From positions 1-64,000 of IMG/VR virus record IMGVR_UViG_3300020454_000010: 64,000 bases of DNA. One strand, written 5' to 3'. Below the pieces are notes generated by a model. It had not been told where the DNA came from. It saw nothing but the letters and a program-made list of their open reading frames with translations, and did no database searches. The stretch is from a virus. The translations under genes and the position numbers were made by a program. This document shows positions 47,201-55,645 of this stretch, piece by piece. The first letter of the stretch is position 1. Every line of letters starts with the position of its first letter.

Positions 47201-50200
47201 AACCACCACTACCAGTGCTTGTAAAATCAATAACTTCTGGTTTTTTAGCAATTGCTTGTTTTAATGTATCTGCTATTTGTAATGTATCATCATCAATTTT
47301 GATTACATAGTATTCTCTTTGCTCTACTCCACCTGGTAGATTACTTCCATAGTAGTAAACTCTATCACCAGTAATCAATCCATGATTTATTGAAGTAATT
47401 CTATTGGTACTAGTGTTAATACCAGATGCAGCAACATTTAATGGATTGACAATCAAATAGTCATCAAGTATCTTTAATGCAACAGAAGAAGTTGTTCCAA
47501 TACCAGTTGTTAGACCAGGTTTTACAATTAGATCAATTCTGTCATCATCTTCTAATTCATGACTCTCTGATGTCTGGATAGTTCCAGTAATTCTTTGTGT
47601 TTTACCTGTAACTTGTGTATATTGTTTTTCTAGTAGATAATCATACGCATCACTACCACCACTGATAAAATGCAATTCATTTGATGATTTAGTGGTCTTT
47701 AGTCCAATAGTATCATCAGTTTTCCTTACAGCATAGACAGTAGATGGTAAAGTAAAGGTTCCAGCATATATTGCTGATGTGGCAACAGATATGTTTGTTC
47801 CACCTGAAGGAATACTAAACTCAAGTGTATCATTGGTTTTAAAACCATGATTCTCCAAAAATATTGATTGGGTAAGAATAGATCTATCAGCAGTAACTCC
47901 AAGATACTGATATGCCTTTGTTATAGTCTGTCCTACAGTTGTACCAAATCCTACTGCCTCTGATGGGTTGAAAAATACCTTTTCATCGGGATCAGACTCA
48001 AAATAATCAGTTCTAACTAAAACTTCGTACTGATCAGGAACAAAGGATACTCCAATACCTAATTGACCTGTAGTTGCAACTCCAACTGATCTACGAATTC
48101 GTAATACACCATCATCATGATATACATTAAGAACTTTAGCAGTTTCTGATCCAATACCAGCAGTTGTACCAAATCCAATAGTAGAACCTATGGATATTGA
48201 TGCTGGAATAGATTGTACTCTAATATCAGTTACAACTCCAACAAATCCATCATCTAAAAGTTTTGTACTAAACTCAATTTGATTAATTATATGACTACCA
48301 TTCAATTTGTCAACTGCAGTTGATAAACCAGCAATAACAATATCATCTTTTAACTTAAGATCATGAGATGGTTGAATATATCCAGTTACCCTATCTGCTC
48401 TCCATTTAAATACAGTATTTTCATAATTTAAAAATTCTGTAGTAATTTTATTAATAGTTTTGCCAGATAATCTTTCAATATATGCACTTGCACCTGTACC
48501 ACCAGTATCACTATTATCAAAGATAACATTTGATCCAACACTATAACCTGTACCTACTGATGCTATTCTTACACCTGTTATAGGACCAGTTTGAAGTTTA
48601 TCAGGTCTTGCAACTTGAGAAACAAAATTATATGGTTGATATACAAAATCATAACCAGCACCCTCCCCAAACATCTTGTATGGGAATGTATTTCTTACTA
48701 ATTTGGAATTTTCAAAATCAAATGTTGTTTGCTTGATTTTTTCACCAGCAACAGTATTAATTCTGATAGGACTTCCTCTAAATGTATCACCAATGTAGTA
48801 TGGATACTGTGGATCATTATTTACATCTACAGAAGCATAATATGCATATATTCCATTAGGAAAATCAGGTGTTTTAGCAAATCTACCGTTATGTTCATCT
48901 AGATCACCAGAGGTATCATAATAATAGTCTTCAATAAATGATCCTGCAGGCCAATCTGCTGTAGAAGGTCTATTATAAACTCTAGTTGAATCTAACTTAT
49001 AAGATGTCAGTAATTTTCTTGATGAAGACTGAATATCATCAATATCATCAAAACCATATGGTCCGTAAATGGGTATACCATCATATGCCCATCCAATAAT
49101 AGGAGAATGACCACCACCATTGTCATTAAATGATTCTCTAATGGTTTTACCATATCCTATTGACTCAACCGCCAAACCATCTTCTACTGGACCTAGATAT
49201 TCACCATTTGTAGTTCCTGAGGTGGCATACTGGTTAGTAGATAGTCTTCTAACTCTTGTAGAGAATGTAGCAGCATCACCAGGTGATTTAACACTAACAG
49301 TAGTCCCTCCTGCAGTATAACCAATACCTGAAGATATTACAATTACACTACCAATAGAATCTCCGTCCATAACAGCACGAAGTTCAGCACCAAATGCAGT
49401 TCCTGCTCCAACTACAGATATATCTGGAGGTCCATCGTAATCTATACCACCACTTTGTACAAATGCGTCTAAAATTCTACCATTTATTATAGTTAAACCT
49501 ATCTGACCAAATCTTCCAGATCTAATAGAAACTGAAGGTGCTTTTTCAAAATTAATTATATCTGAACCATAATTTAGACCTCTATCATACATGATAGTGT
49601 CTGTAATAGTACCACGAACTATTGGTGTTACATTTAATGTTAATTGAGAGTCTAAATTAGTGATAACATTAAGATCAACTGTTACAGGAGGATAGAAGAA
49701 GTCCTGATAATCAGATCCTGAATCACCAAATCTTATATACTCTTTATTAGAGTAATTTGTAGTATTTGGAACTCTAGCAGTAGCGACACCTGACTCACAC
49801 AGTCTAAATTTGTCAGTATCAATAGTTAATACCTGATATTGTGCGGTAGTTGATAATCCACTAATAACAGTTCCCCCAGTAGAAGAAATTCCGTAATGAA
49901 CTACTTCTCCATCTTTGAATCCGTGGTTATCAAACTGGATAAAATCTCGTGCTGTACTAATACCTGCAGGTAAGACTGATATCTTCCTGTTAGCATATCC
50001 TTCTCCACCATCGAGAACAGTAACACGAGAAATTCTTCTCTTTGTTTCAAAATCCCTAAAAGCGTGAATTCCTGAATTTAGGTTAACAGCATCTGTGTTA
50101 AACCCAACAGTATTTACTCCAGCAACAGAGTCTGCTTTAGATCTGTATATTTGGAATATGGTAGAACTAGTGATACCAATATAATATGACTGATTTTCTA

Positions 50201-52898
50201 CTAAACAAGTATCAATTCCAACATTAGCAGTAGTTGCTAAACCAACAGGATTATTATTATTTGGATTGTAGATTACTCTATCGCCAGTTTGATAAAAATG
50301 ATTTTTGTTTAGAATAAATCTATTATCTACAGGATCAATCGTACCACCATCATAGAAGGACTTTGCATTGAATTCAAATGTTCTATAATTTAATTCAGTG
50401 ACTGCTTGTGCTTTAGCACCTTTACCATTACCACCATGAATATCAACTGAGACTACTTTCTTAATTTCAAACTCTACTGGATCGATTTGAATACCAGTTA
50501 TTGTACCAGCAATAGAAACTCTAGCAAAAGCAGTATTGACTCCAGTAGTATTATCCTCGATAGTTAGTAAGGGAGGATTTAATACATCATAGTTAGTACC
50601 TGAGTTAACTACATCTAATGCTTTTAGAGGTCCAAAAAAGATTGATTTGTCTGATTTATAATTACGAATCTCAACACCATTTATCAACATTCCAGTATTA
50701 CCTGAAAGTGTCCTATCTGATGTTGTTCTTTGTTCTCTACCTACAGTAAGATCTTGCTCTAGAATATATTTCTTAAGTTTTCTACCTGGAAATATAGATC
50801 TTCTTGCTTGTTCTACTGAAACAAAATCATGTGTACCACTAGTTTTAGGAGCAACAAATTCTTGAGCAATACCCGATGGAATAAATGATCTAGATTGATA
50901 TAACTTAATTTGGTTAGAAGGACTTAATACTTCAACAAAATAAGAGTTTCTATCTAATCCAGCAATAGGATCAGATCCAGATGAAGGGATATATACAATT
51001 TCATCACCAGTTCTAAATGGTACAGGATTAGTAAATGATATGATTGTAAATTTATCAGTTAATGTGTTATACCCTTGGAAGTTGCCACCAGATACTGTAG
51101 GATCTATTAATATAGAGTGAATTTTATCACTATCAATTTGATATGAAGGTAAAGAGTTTGCAGCAACATACGCTTCTGCCTTTGTACTCTCGGTTTTGTT
51201 CTTATCTACAATATATGTGTTACCAATATCAGTTAAGATTTGATTTTGACCACCAATGATGGGAACTATACTACTAGTTGCTTTACTTTGTACTCTTCTA
51301 ACATCATAAGATAATCCTTCTACTGTAGTGAAGGTTCCAGAGACATTTATAGAATTATTTGGAATATTTACATAAGATACGGTTAAATTGGATGCTTGAA
51401 CAGTTTCTGTATTTCTAACAAGCAATTCAATCGAATCGCCAATCTTTAAACTAGAATCATAGATGATACCAGTCAAAGTAAATGTAGATCCAGTTAAATC
51501 TGATATTTCATACCTAGCACTAGTGTTATAAATCCAAGAATTGAAGAATACCTGCTCATAAGTTTTTGTTAGTCTAGGATTAGTGATAAAGCGTCCTAAA
51601 TTTTTAACTTTGATTCTAGATTCAGGATTTAGACCAAATAAATCTTGATTGCTGTCAAATTCTCTTAAAACAGCAGTAATTCTCATGTTGACCCTTTTAG
51701 TTAGGTCGTTATCTTCAAAACCATAAACTACAGTTGGAGTAAAGACATTTGTAGTCGAAGGAATGTCAATACTAGTGGTTGTAACACCAATAAACTGGTT
51801 TACAGTCTTCTCAGAGTAATCTAATTTTTGATAATGACTATCTGATACTTGACCAACTTCAAAACTACCAGTTTGACCAAAACCAATTGTGGAATCAACT
51901 GTTAATACAGTTGCACCTAGTCCAACTTGACCAATAACCTGAGTTCTACCTGGAACAATGAATGTTCCTTGAATTAAAGCTCTCTCATCATAACCAATGA
52001 ACACAGAAAGACGATAATAGTTGTCTCTAATCTGTACAACCTCTGAAATAGGTCCACTGGCAGCATTTATGTTAGGATTATTGATTTCATTGTCTTGAAA
52101 TAGAGTTTGACCAATTAATTTCTCTGGATCACCTGATACCAACTCAACAGCAAAAGATTCCCTTCTTAGATAGTTTGCATAGGAGGGTTTTATGAGGTAT
52201 TTTTCAAGATCATTGATTTTTGGTTCAATACCAAATAATGCTTTGAATAAAATCTTGAAAGATTCGTCTGTACCCTTAGATTCGTATAAACTTCTTGCTT
52301 CTTTGACAAAATTAACAACATCTAACTCAGGACTTAATGGTACACCTTCTAAACCAGGTGTATACATCGATTTCAAGTTAGTGTATATCTCTGTTAGAAA
52401 TAATGCACTTAAATTTTGTACCTTAGAGGACTCTGTATGCTCTCCAGCGACTGATTGAGACCATTCAAGATTACTAGGATCATTTATCTTGCGGTATGTA
52501 GTAATACCACTAAAACCCCTAACACAACCAGTGAAGGAGTTTGTAGTAAGACCACTATATGTAATAATCTCGTCATCAACCTTCAGTAGACCCCATTGAT
52601 TAGGAAATCCTTTGGTACTAAATGTTCCAATACCTATTTCAGTCTCTGTTGCACTAATACTAGATGCTAAGGCAACTTCTCCATGTATAACATCTCTAGT
52701 TAAGTTGTCAATACGAATATATTTGTCAATATTCTCTGCTATATCTACAACACCACCCTGAAACTCTTGAGATATGTAATATTGCTCAAGAAAATCTTCT
52801 AACAGAGGATTTTCTGTTAATGCAAATTCTGGAACTGTATCCGCAACTACCTGATGAGTCTTGACTCTCGAAGATAGGGGACTATAGGTTTCTATCAT
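38202..52898 (-). CDS. Giant baseplate protein in the gp7 position (4,898 residues)
   Basis: A single frame of 14.7 kb, it lies between gp6 and gp8, where T4 has gp7 (1,032 residues), the wedge initiator. The first about 230 residues (ENPLLEDFLEQYYISQEFQGGVVDI and FKILFKALFGIEPKINDLEKYL) are a typical cyanophage wedge N-terminus. The rest is made of beta modules rich in G-x-G-T-T turns. From about residue 3,460 to 4,200 there are seven to eight tandem copies of a unit centred on F-x-C-x-x-D...YPR..DP. Late residues (IDDLAPVLMIFVNGILQEP-like segment and FDVNEVIKIGDSLELF) form a conserved C-terminal part. No frameshift is seen. The wedge role is inferred from position. The added modules may form long baseplate arms or enzymatic or receptor domains. 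Confidence 0.85.
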   Translation of the reverse strand: MIETYSPLSSRVKTHQVVADTVPEFALTENPLLEDFLEQYYISQEFQGGVVDIAENIDKYIRIDNLTRDVIHGEVALASSISATETEIGIGTFSTKGFPNQWGLLKVDDEIITYSGLTTNSFTGCVRGFSGITTYRKINDPSNLEWSQSVAGEHTESSKVQNLSALFLTEIYTNLKSMYTPGLEGVPLSPELDVVNFVKEARSLYESKGTDESFKILFKALFGIEPKINDLEKYLIKPSYANYLRRESFAVELVSGDPEKLIGQTLFQDNEINNPNINAASGPISEVVQIRDNYYRLSVFIGYDERALIQGTFIVPGRTQVIGQVGLGATVLTVDSTIGFGQTGSFEVGQVSDSHYQKLDYSEKTVNQFIGVTTTSIDIPSTTNVFTPTVVYGFEDNDLTKRVNMRITAVLREFDSNQDLFGLNPESRIKVKNLGRFITNPRLTKTYEQVFFNSWIYNTSARYEISDLTGSTFTLTGIIYDSSLKIGDSIELLVRNTETVQASNLTVSYVNIPNNSINVSGTFTTVEGLSYDVRRVQSKATSSIVPIIGGQNQILTDIGNTYIVDKNKTESTKAEAYVAANSLPSYQIDSDKIHSILIDPTVSGGNFQGYNTLTDKFTIISFTNPVPFRTGDEIVYIPSSGSDPIAGLDRNSYFVEVLSPSNQIKLYQSRSFIPSGIAQEFVAPKTSGTHDFVSVEQARRSIFPGRKLKKYILEQDLTVGREQRTTSDRTLSGNTGMLINGVEIRNYKSDKSIFFGPLKALDVVNSGTNYDVLNPPLLTIEDNTTGVNTAFARVSIAGTITGIQIDPVEFEIKKVVSVDIHGGNGKGAKAQAVTELNYRTFEFNAKSFYDGGTIDPVDNRFILNKNHFYQTGDRVIYNPNNNNPVGLATTANVGIDTCLVENQSYYIGITSSTIFQIYRSKADSVAGVNTVGFNTDAVNLNSGIHAFRDFETKRRISRVTVLDGGEGYANRKISVLPAGISTARDFIQFDNHGFKDGEVVHYGISSTGGTVISGLSTTAQYQVLTIDTDKFRLCESGVATARVPNTTNYSNKEYIRFGDSGSDYQDFFYPPVTVDLNVITNLDSQLTLNVTPIVRGTITDTIMYDRGLNYGSDIINFEKAPSVSIRSGRFGQIGLTIINGRILDAFVQSGGIDYDGPPDISVVGAGTAFGAELRAVMDGDSIGSVIVISSGIGYTAGGTTVSVKSPGDAATFSTRVRRLSTNQYATSGTTNGEYLGPVEDGLAVESIGYGKTIRESFNDNGGGHSPIIGWAYDGIPIYGPYGFDDIDDIQSSSRKLLTSYKLDSTRVYNRPSTADWPAGSFIEDYYYDTSGDLDEHNGRFAKTPDFPNGIYAYYASVDVNNDPQYPYYIGDTFRGSPIRINTVAGEKIKQTTFDFENSKLVRNTFPYKMFGEGAGYDFVYQPYNFVSQVARPDKLQTGPITGVRIASVGTGYSVGSNVIFDNSDTGGTGASAYIERLSGKTINKITTEFLNYENTVFKWRADRVTGYIQPSHDLKLKDDIVIAGLSTAVDKLNGSHIINQIEFSTKLLDDGFVGVVTDIRVQSIPASISIGSTIGFGTTAGIGSETAKVLNVYHDDGVLRIRRSVGVATTGQLGIGVSFVPDQYEVLVRTDYFESDPDEKVFFNPSEAVGFGTTVGQTITKAYQYLGVTADRSILTQSIFLENHGFKTNDTLEFSIPSGGTNISVATSAIYAGTFTLPSTVYAVRKTDDTIGLKTTKSSNELHFISGGSDAYDYLLEKQYTQVTGKTQRITGTIQTSESHELEDDDRIDLIVKPGLTTGIGTTSSVALKILDDYLIVNPLNVAASGINTSTNRITSINHGLITGDRVYYYGSNLPGGVEQREYYVIKIDDDTLQIADTLKQAIAKKPEVIDFTSTGSGGWSINPINPQIRPFKNNTLNFDLSHPSMSGYDLKFFYDTNFFNEFVGSGTSLGFEVVGVTTLATVGIASTAIDSDGHPTVKLNYSDNIKTLYYNVFGPSGLSTADRTVINGSEIKYVDSNYNGTHSVISIGNTEFTFNLKSSPESLQYKNSDCEILEYDTQSSNATGGISTVNLVSGGFGYSKLPGISSISGNGINATLIPESTIINRLEEMRVPEDVYGYPSDNTLKPDAFIPRIIDIDNFATIGQVNVLFGGKFYVNAPSLALYDKATGEILDNGLITCELSDSAVVSAKVSVSPVGLSNNDFGIAPIRNSNGISIMSVQTDVGVLTCKISTPVLGYDEEPFAIGDAVLVEGITFDAGSGDGYNSGDYKFAPFTVTDYNDAVNPRQVTFDLNGISTNPGTGATVSFGFGQLVKNDFVARFEAIKIDSTFITNEPFKKNNKADADIQLDFIDGNSARIVVSGAEPIEVTDVLSGKLSGSEARVVQITEFDGSFNLSSSVKTLVGWRDNIGIINDTNQVLPDNDYYQNMSYAIESPKTYEDLINYVNDIVHPTGLKNFANTEIVTEGTPGDFIQPAEDAGGLVLDFIGDPMRLDSIYPYDLARDFLSVGNISKFVELRNTRLSDFILNKTNRVLNLDDISSQFVSNESNDLSDFRVVAQYPAGRYFQRFLTQTVFKAEDPRKNHYQINEFISITLDQDTFLMQKAELKNFDQVGLGTGYAEFDTRYDAGVSKTRLIFRPNEPFDTDYEVKSLQTNFADSVGVGTTAFGHIRLDGGLVQAGAASTLGVSSTTNIIGVTTTSMKAALVQFLAIDNPGAGSSATKQVDYLEYAVMHDGTDTYLTELGAFNTKQNLSGLSAPEFIGTFSSEIDSGVLKLNFENGRQRNVNVKFKTIAIDPSAVGVNTNYRFKIPFTPDGTERTGRLEVTSQAKAGISTIVGIASIRDLSVKSTVHVAIGETQSIHQIYLLSDPEKSQSFISEYAVAAIGSTTGVGTFGSTYRTDGHLNLEFHPSVSGIVSITAYNEILYKEKDPNGTLDGVGELNYGQVYESVSQNTYLGINNRDIKSFDLTYKGVPVYARETNISDPSQINYGFGRFEQEHFFMNFEQLSYKADSNLIGIAGTGLVYYTGVGTARLPETVYCIKDNNRQFRLALSESDARAGFAVTFVPDSGAGNQHRISMRKRDSKSMLSLSGLVQKPISYTSISYELDVPVAGFVTAFVLSGISSITSGDLLKIEDEYSIVKTVGFGTTTIGPAVGIGTWTLVEVERGAVGTAATPHAAGETVRLFRGSFQILDSQVHFTQAPLGGDTGILNPNNLPFARATFGGRTFLRNDYSKNQLFDDLSESFDGLETTYPLTSIGAAVTGIGTTGGNGVLFINNIFQAPFSENNVNANFKIIENAGIASVQFTGISSFGFTDPIIDIGDINENQLPRGGIIISVASTPGRGYAPFVGAKVRPVINSAGNIIDIVGVPTSGHKIGISTATYNNINGIIEISTDCDHGFLIGDPVKLEGLEFACTGYGNTLGITSFVYDHISGIATIITDAAHGFTDPSQVAITTDGLTFTCEMDGQYTNHTYPRAGDPADNKFLEVRNVTTDTFDVFVGITTNVGFTPTNAIYDANAGIMTMTIPNHNIVAGTSIKIKDNSLFFKCDMDGNSQTKSYPRITDPVFDTAISVASTTATGIAITVGTSPIVNYSITTATYTPTTGFLDLNIGQHGLATGTNIKLKEGGLIFRCNTDSYISTHTYPRNIIDTQTVNGATYDANAGIMTVTVVPGGRLLGDGDWIKFDNDSISFKCDMDGGTSTKTYPRASDPVSGKWLPITGITTTSFSVDVGKSTAEPFSISSAIYDPTAGIVTATIGDHNFMTGVSIRLSPESFAFRCGLDTYQSLHYYPRSTDTVGYNTAVSIASTTADSISFQVLASQPSTNISTHHFVPNTGLTAETGTQYDGTVGIMTVTSANHNLSNGDWVRFETGSVTFTCAKDNYCTTHAYPRETDPYSGKWTQVSHVTTNTFRVNIGVSPDKSDHIFSSGIASGITRSQIVGGGPYTHTFQAAGVGSMDQKRDQAFDAPIGIHSVGSTSHTATNAVYDPNVGIMTVTVAGHGFMNSDRVKFDTGAISLKCSRDGYRIAHAYPRVSDPVHAKWVSIASTTVDTFAVDVGKSGPNDQYEHIFSSATTGGIKKQTGYVTLQVGVSTDTSEHRYDIMAGHEASNAVITGGGYAHSFQSALTGAVVRGGNYAHTFVSAASSTIYIDSWSGAALTPTNAVYNPTSGVLQITAENHGLVNPSNFKLSGIGVTCVYGAKTYPSGVQGYFYTVRNVTNSTKFTTSVGISTVAHQYVSGGEVRIGITTNIFPDYDEELDITGIVSTKTFRVNAGVSTIPHYYVTGGTAAPWYNLTFGSGYNQLMGELEVCTHDYGGIGTDASITATIGIGGTLIYHIGSGGTNYSDTASLDVGDPNGSDLSIIGKYREGIGSTTLTGVGASITVDIIGVSTTYVGMSTSPEFSLNQVYIWKMTKFGYGFKKGDKFELAGLSTDPKAGDLFEPFEIEVIDIFNDDISAWQFGNIDYIDNIKPFQDGDRLRYPLYYQDQLVSFEIDNNDPDSREIDLAPVLMIFVNGILQEPNVHYTFNGGTSVSFETAPTVEDDVFIFFYRGTVGNDSVLFDVNEVIKIGDSLELFKSEELELNRVAVDASNFAQQEERIAVNITSASVLETPFYQGSGVNPDNFKPFRWNKQKEDKIFGGALVSKARDTLEAQIVPTANVLSGYAATATELFVDHVERFRDLDGQLTGDFGLYVFGVGIGTTATAGVNWEVWNDIDPLNTDVQGYTGVVTGITTSAGIGTDLGLVFQLDMNALVNSQNAAYVQQFQEGYPFKLFASGINPAAGVITSVDSHDSDSIGISTFELDNIYYAHGLHWDGSARTGVITCNIHSGTDVTGLVGVGSTAFPAARFTWGRFSSATRNVGYPLALTVKGLDYNPDLDNYPVVKRTNTGLRNTGALGKTL
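40250..42720 (-). repeat. Tandem F-C-D-YPR modules within the giant gene
   Basis: Seven copies of a unit of roughly 60-140 residues lie in tandem, with a degenerate eighth at about 40,300. Each has a strand pattern GIMTVT...H(G/N)...(I/V)K(L/F), then F-x-C-x-x-D, then YPR and often DP. The YPR codons fall near 42,478, 42,219, 41,965, 41,791, 41,527, 41,232 and 40,812. Copies differ in sequence, so the array is old rather than a recent slip. Confidence 0.75.
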
Positions 52899-52901
52899 TC
52901 T

Positions 52902-54824
52902 TTATTTTCGCCTAGTGATGGTTCCGTTAGAGTAACTAGAGGTTACCTTGTATCCAATTCCAGATATTTGTTGTCCAGAAGAAATGGTGTCTCTCACGAT
53001 ATTTATCTTAGTATTTGACATGTCTAATTGAAGGTATAAATCCTTCAATCCAATAATATCATTAGATTCTGGATAAACTTGTATTTCAATCAATCCAGAT
53101 GCAAGAGAAGACTCCGTAATCTTGATTGTATTGATAATAATTTCACCTTTTACATAATCTACAGTACCAGCATTAGGAACAACAACCGTTGTTAGAGATT
53201 GTTCGATATCTGATAGTTGAACTACCGCAAGATTACCAGTTTTTAGGTCTTCATTAGGAATATCAGAGAAATAAAGTGTTTCGTTATTACCTTCAACCTT
53301 AAATCCTGTACTTTTTATGTTTTTACCCCTAGGATCAACATGAAATTCATTTCCAAAGCATAATTCATACTGAGCATAGGCATTTAGTATTGGTTTTAGA
53401 TCTCTCCTAATCGTTAATTTAGTAATATTAGATGTAATCGCAGAATTTGCATTATCAATGATAGATTGTGCTTCAGAATATTTAAATCTACCACCAAATG
53501 CGTTCAAATTAGTGTCAGTTCCATATGAAGTGATAGCATTGATAACTTGTGCCTTCAATCCTTCAGTATCACTGTAAACATTTGGATTATAATATGCATT
53601 GACATTCAATTCAACATAAAGAATCTTAAGATCAACAATTCTTTGGTTTATTCCAGCAATTGCATAACTTTTTAGTCGTTCTAATATCAAAGACTTACTA
53701 AAGTCAGACAAATATGTAGCATTTCGAGGTTTGATGCTCAATACTACGGTTCCAAATTCAGGTGGATCCAATTCTTCACCACCAATAACAGAAACAGACT
53801 CTGCATCAGGGAATATGCTCTGTATAATTGCTTCATAATCCTTTGTTGTAACCGCCCTGTACTGCGATGAATAGATTCTAGGTGCAATGTACTTAATAGA
53901 CTCTACATCTTCGATCTCACCGCCTCCTTTAGCGGATTGAACAGTAGATACTACAACAGTTGTAGAAGAATCTATAGAATTACCAGCATCATCTACAGCA
54001 TTACCACTATAGGCAAAGAATTTTCCGTCATTACCTTCTTTTCCATCAGTGATAATATAGGTTACTTCAATAACATCACCACTATCGAGTTTTTTACCAA
54101 ATAAACCATCACCAAACATCAATTCATATTGCTCATCCTTAACTTCTTGGATTAGGAATATGTTAGACTTCTCGTTAATGCCTGTAATGTTGTCTAAAAG
54201 TGAATATTCTAGTCCAGCACTCGCTCCTGCCTTAGTAACAAAGACTCTAATACTATCTGTATCAACAAATGAGTTCTGTAAGATAAATCTTTGATCTCTT
54301 GTTCCATCTACATTGAAAGTTTTCTTTAATAATGTTCCCTGAAAGACATTTAGATTATTAAATGTAGCAGTTCTAGGAGGATTTATCGTAGTAGTGCTAT
54401 TAGAATCAATAGGAGCAGGTACTGATACATCATCTGGGATAGAAAATGTAAAAGATGTATTATCCTGAGCACCAACACACACCAAACCCTTCTTCAAAGT
54501 GACAGTATTACTATTTCCGTTAAATTTAAAATCAAAATTTATGATTGCCTTAGACGATTTGCGTGATCTAGGGACATATCCTATGTTTCTTGCTAATGAA
54601 ACAACATTTTCTCTCAGTGTTGCTGAATCCAAGAAGGATTCATTGACCACCATGTTGCTATTGAACGCTGTAATATAAGTATTATACGCTAAAATGTCGA
54701 TCAATACCGACATGTTTGACCCTTCATAGTCAAAATCAGTAAAATTTGAATTCGCACGAAGATAATCTCTTATTTGAGACTTAATTTGATCAAAATCTAA
54801 GTTTGTAAACTTCGTTACTGCCAT
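52902..54824 (-). CDS. 6: Baseplate wedge protein gp6 (Baseplate_J-like)
   Basis: This wedge protein forms the dimeric ring around the baseplate hub and triggers sheath contraction. It has 640 residues (T4 gp6, 660). Conserved blocks are FDQIKSQIRDYLRANSNF and DILAYNTYITAFNSNMV at the N-terminus, TLRENVVSLARNIGYVPRS, and the central baseplate J region (ARIYSSQYRAVTTKDYEAI-like, here IAPRIYSSQYRAVTTKDYE). It lies four bases after gp25, in T4-like order. Confidence 0.95.
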   Translation of the reverse strand: MAVTKFTNLDFDQIKSQIRDYLRANSNFTDFDYEGSNMSVLIDILAYNTYITAFNSNMVVNESFLDSATLRENVVSLARNIGYVPRSRKSSKAIINFDFKFNGNSNTVTLKKGLVCVGAQDNTSFTFSIPDDVSVPAPIDSNSTTTINPPRTATFNNLNVFQGTLLKKTFNVDGTRDQRFILQNSFVDTDSIRVFVTKAGASAGLEYSLLDNITGINEKSNIFLIQEVKDEQYELMFGDGLFGKKLDSGDVIEVTYIITDGKEGNDGKFFAYSGNAVDDAGNSIDSSTTVVVSTVQSAKGGGEIEDVESIKYIAPRIYSSQYRAVTTKDYEAIIQSIFPDAESVSVIGGEELDPPEFGTVVLSIKPRNATYLSDFSKSLILERLKSYAIAGINQRIVDLKILYVELNVNAYYNPNVYSDTEGLKAQVINAITSYGTDTNLNAFGGRFKYSEAQSIIDNANSAITSNITKLTIRRDLKPILNAYAQYELCFGNEFHVDPRGKNIKSTGFKVEGNNETLYFSDIPNEDLKTGNLAVVQLSDIEQSLTTVVVPNAGTVDYVKGEIIINTIKITESSLASGLIEIQVYPESNDIIGLKDLYLQLDMSNTKINIVRDTISSGQQISGIGYKVTSSYSNGTITRRK

Positions 54825-54828
54825 GTTT

Positions 54829-55224
54829 TTACCTGGTTGCTTCTAATAAGAAGGAAAATTCTGTTATTGGTATCTCTTCACCTACAATATCAAAGGCAAT
54901 TTTGATCTCAAATGCATTTTCATCGGGTCTGGGAACCGCTTGCACCTTAGTATTAGTCACTCTAGGTTCAAAAACCTTTAAAATATCAATAATTTGAGTT
55001 GCAATTATACTACCAGTTGCAACATCAACAAAACCAAATAGACTATTAGTGACATCTGACCCCAAATCGGAATAAAATCTTTCTTTTAGACCAGTCTGAA
55101 CCAAATTACGCACACTACGAACAATCGCTCTCTCATTTTTTAGTACATTTAGGTCTCCTGTAACAGGATTTGGTACAAATGAAAGATCTATATCCTTATA
55201 TGAGCGAGATTTTAAGGTCGTCAC
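54829..55224 (-). CDS. 25: Baseplate wedge protein gp25 (GTG start)
   Basis: This is a lysozyme-like-fold wedge component that links the baseplate to the sheath. The 131 residues match T4 gp25 (132). The conserved core is NERAIVRSVRNLVQTGLKERFY followed by SLFGFVDV and EPRVTNTKVQAV. The frame starts with GTG at 55222-55224. No ATG lies near the expected N-terminus. An exact late promoter lies 26 bases upstream. The gene begins the long virion region. Confidence 0.93.
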   Translation of the reverse strand: MTTLKSRSYKDIDLSFVPNPVTGDLNVLKNERAIVRSVRNLVQTGLKERFYSDLGSDVTNSLFGFVDVATGSIIATQIIDILKVFEPRVTNTKVQAVPRPDENAFEIKIAFDIVGEEIPITEFSFLLEATR

Positions 55225-55249
55225 CAGTATTAATAACAGGTATCAGGTT

Positions 55250-55257
55250 TATTTATA
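55250..55257 (-). promoter_or_regulatory. Late promoter (TATAAATA) for gp25-gp6-giant gene
   Basis: An exact late box lies on the minus strand in the 43-base gap between the DUF1257 gene and gp25. It marks the switch from the small-gene region to the virion genes. Confidence 0.75.
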
Positions 55258-55267
55258 CGCTATTTTC

Positions 55268-55645
55268 TCAATTCCATCTAGTGACAGTTAATTCAATGCT
55301 ATTATCATCCATCTCCCACTCCTCTACTACCTGCCATCCTTCTTCCTTCATAGTATTATGTACAGTCATTCTGGCATATTGTTGAGTTACCTTCTCAATA
55401 AATCTTTTTGGTGGTACAGGACTTTTCCAAGTCTGTATATCTGCTACTAATTCATACTCTGTACCATTCCAACGGAATCCAATATCATTACCTATTGCTA
55501 GATCAACCTTTACCTTTTCATGTTGATGATCTATAGGGTTAATTAATAGTTGATCCTCCTGTACATCGTACTGAAGGATCTCTAGTGCTTCGATTAAAGC
55601 AGGTTTATTTGTTATCTTAGTCTTTATCTTACTGAAATGCGACAT
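55268..55645 (-). CDS. DUF1257 (Ycf35-like) protein
   Basis: This 125-residue protein starts at ATG 55643-55645 (MSHFSKIKTKITNKPALIEAL), joined by TAATG to the DUF2997 gene. SHFSKIKTKI...ALE.L, the central DIGFRWNGTEYELVAD and the C-terminal FIEKVTQQYARMTV match the DUF1257/Ycf35 family. That family is conserved in cyanobacteria and plastids, where it often accompanies DUF2997. Its molecular role is unknown. Its presence in a cyanophage is best explained by acquisition from a host. It lies just before gp25. Confidence 0.85.
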   Translation of the reverse strand: MSHFSKIKTKITNKPALIEALEILQYDVQEDQLLINPIDHQHEKVKVDLAIGNDIGFRWNGTEYELVADIQTWKSPVPPKRFIEKVTQQYARMTVHNTMKEEGWQVVEEWEMDDNSIELTVTRWN

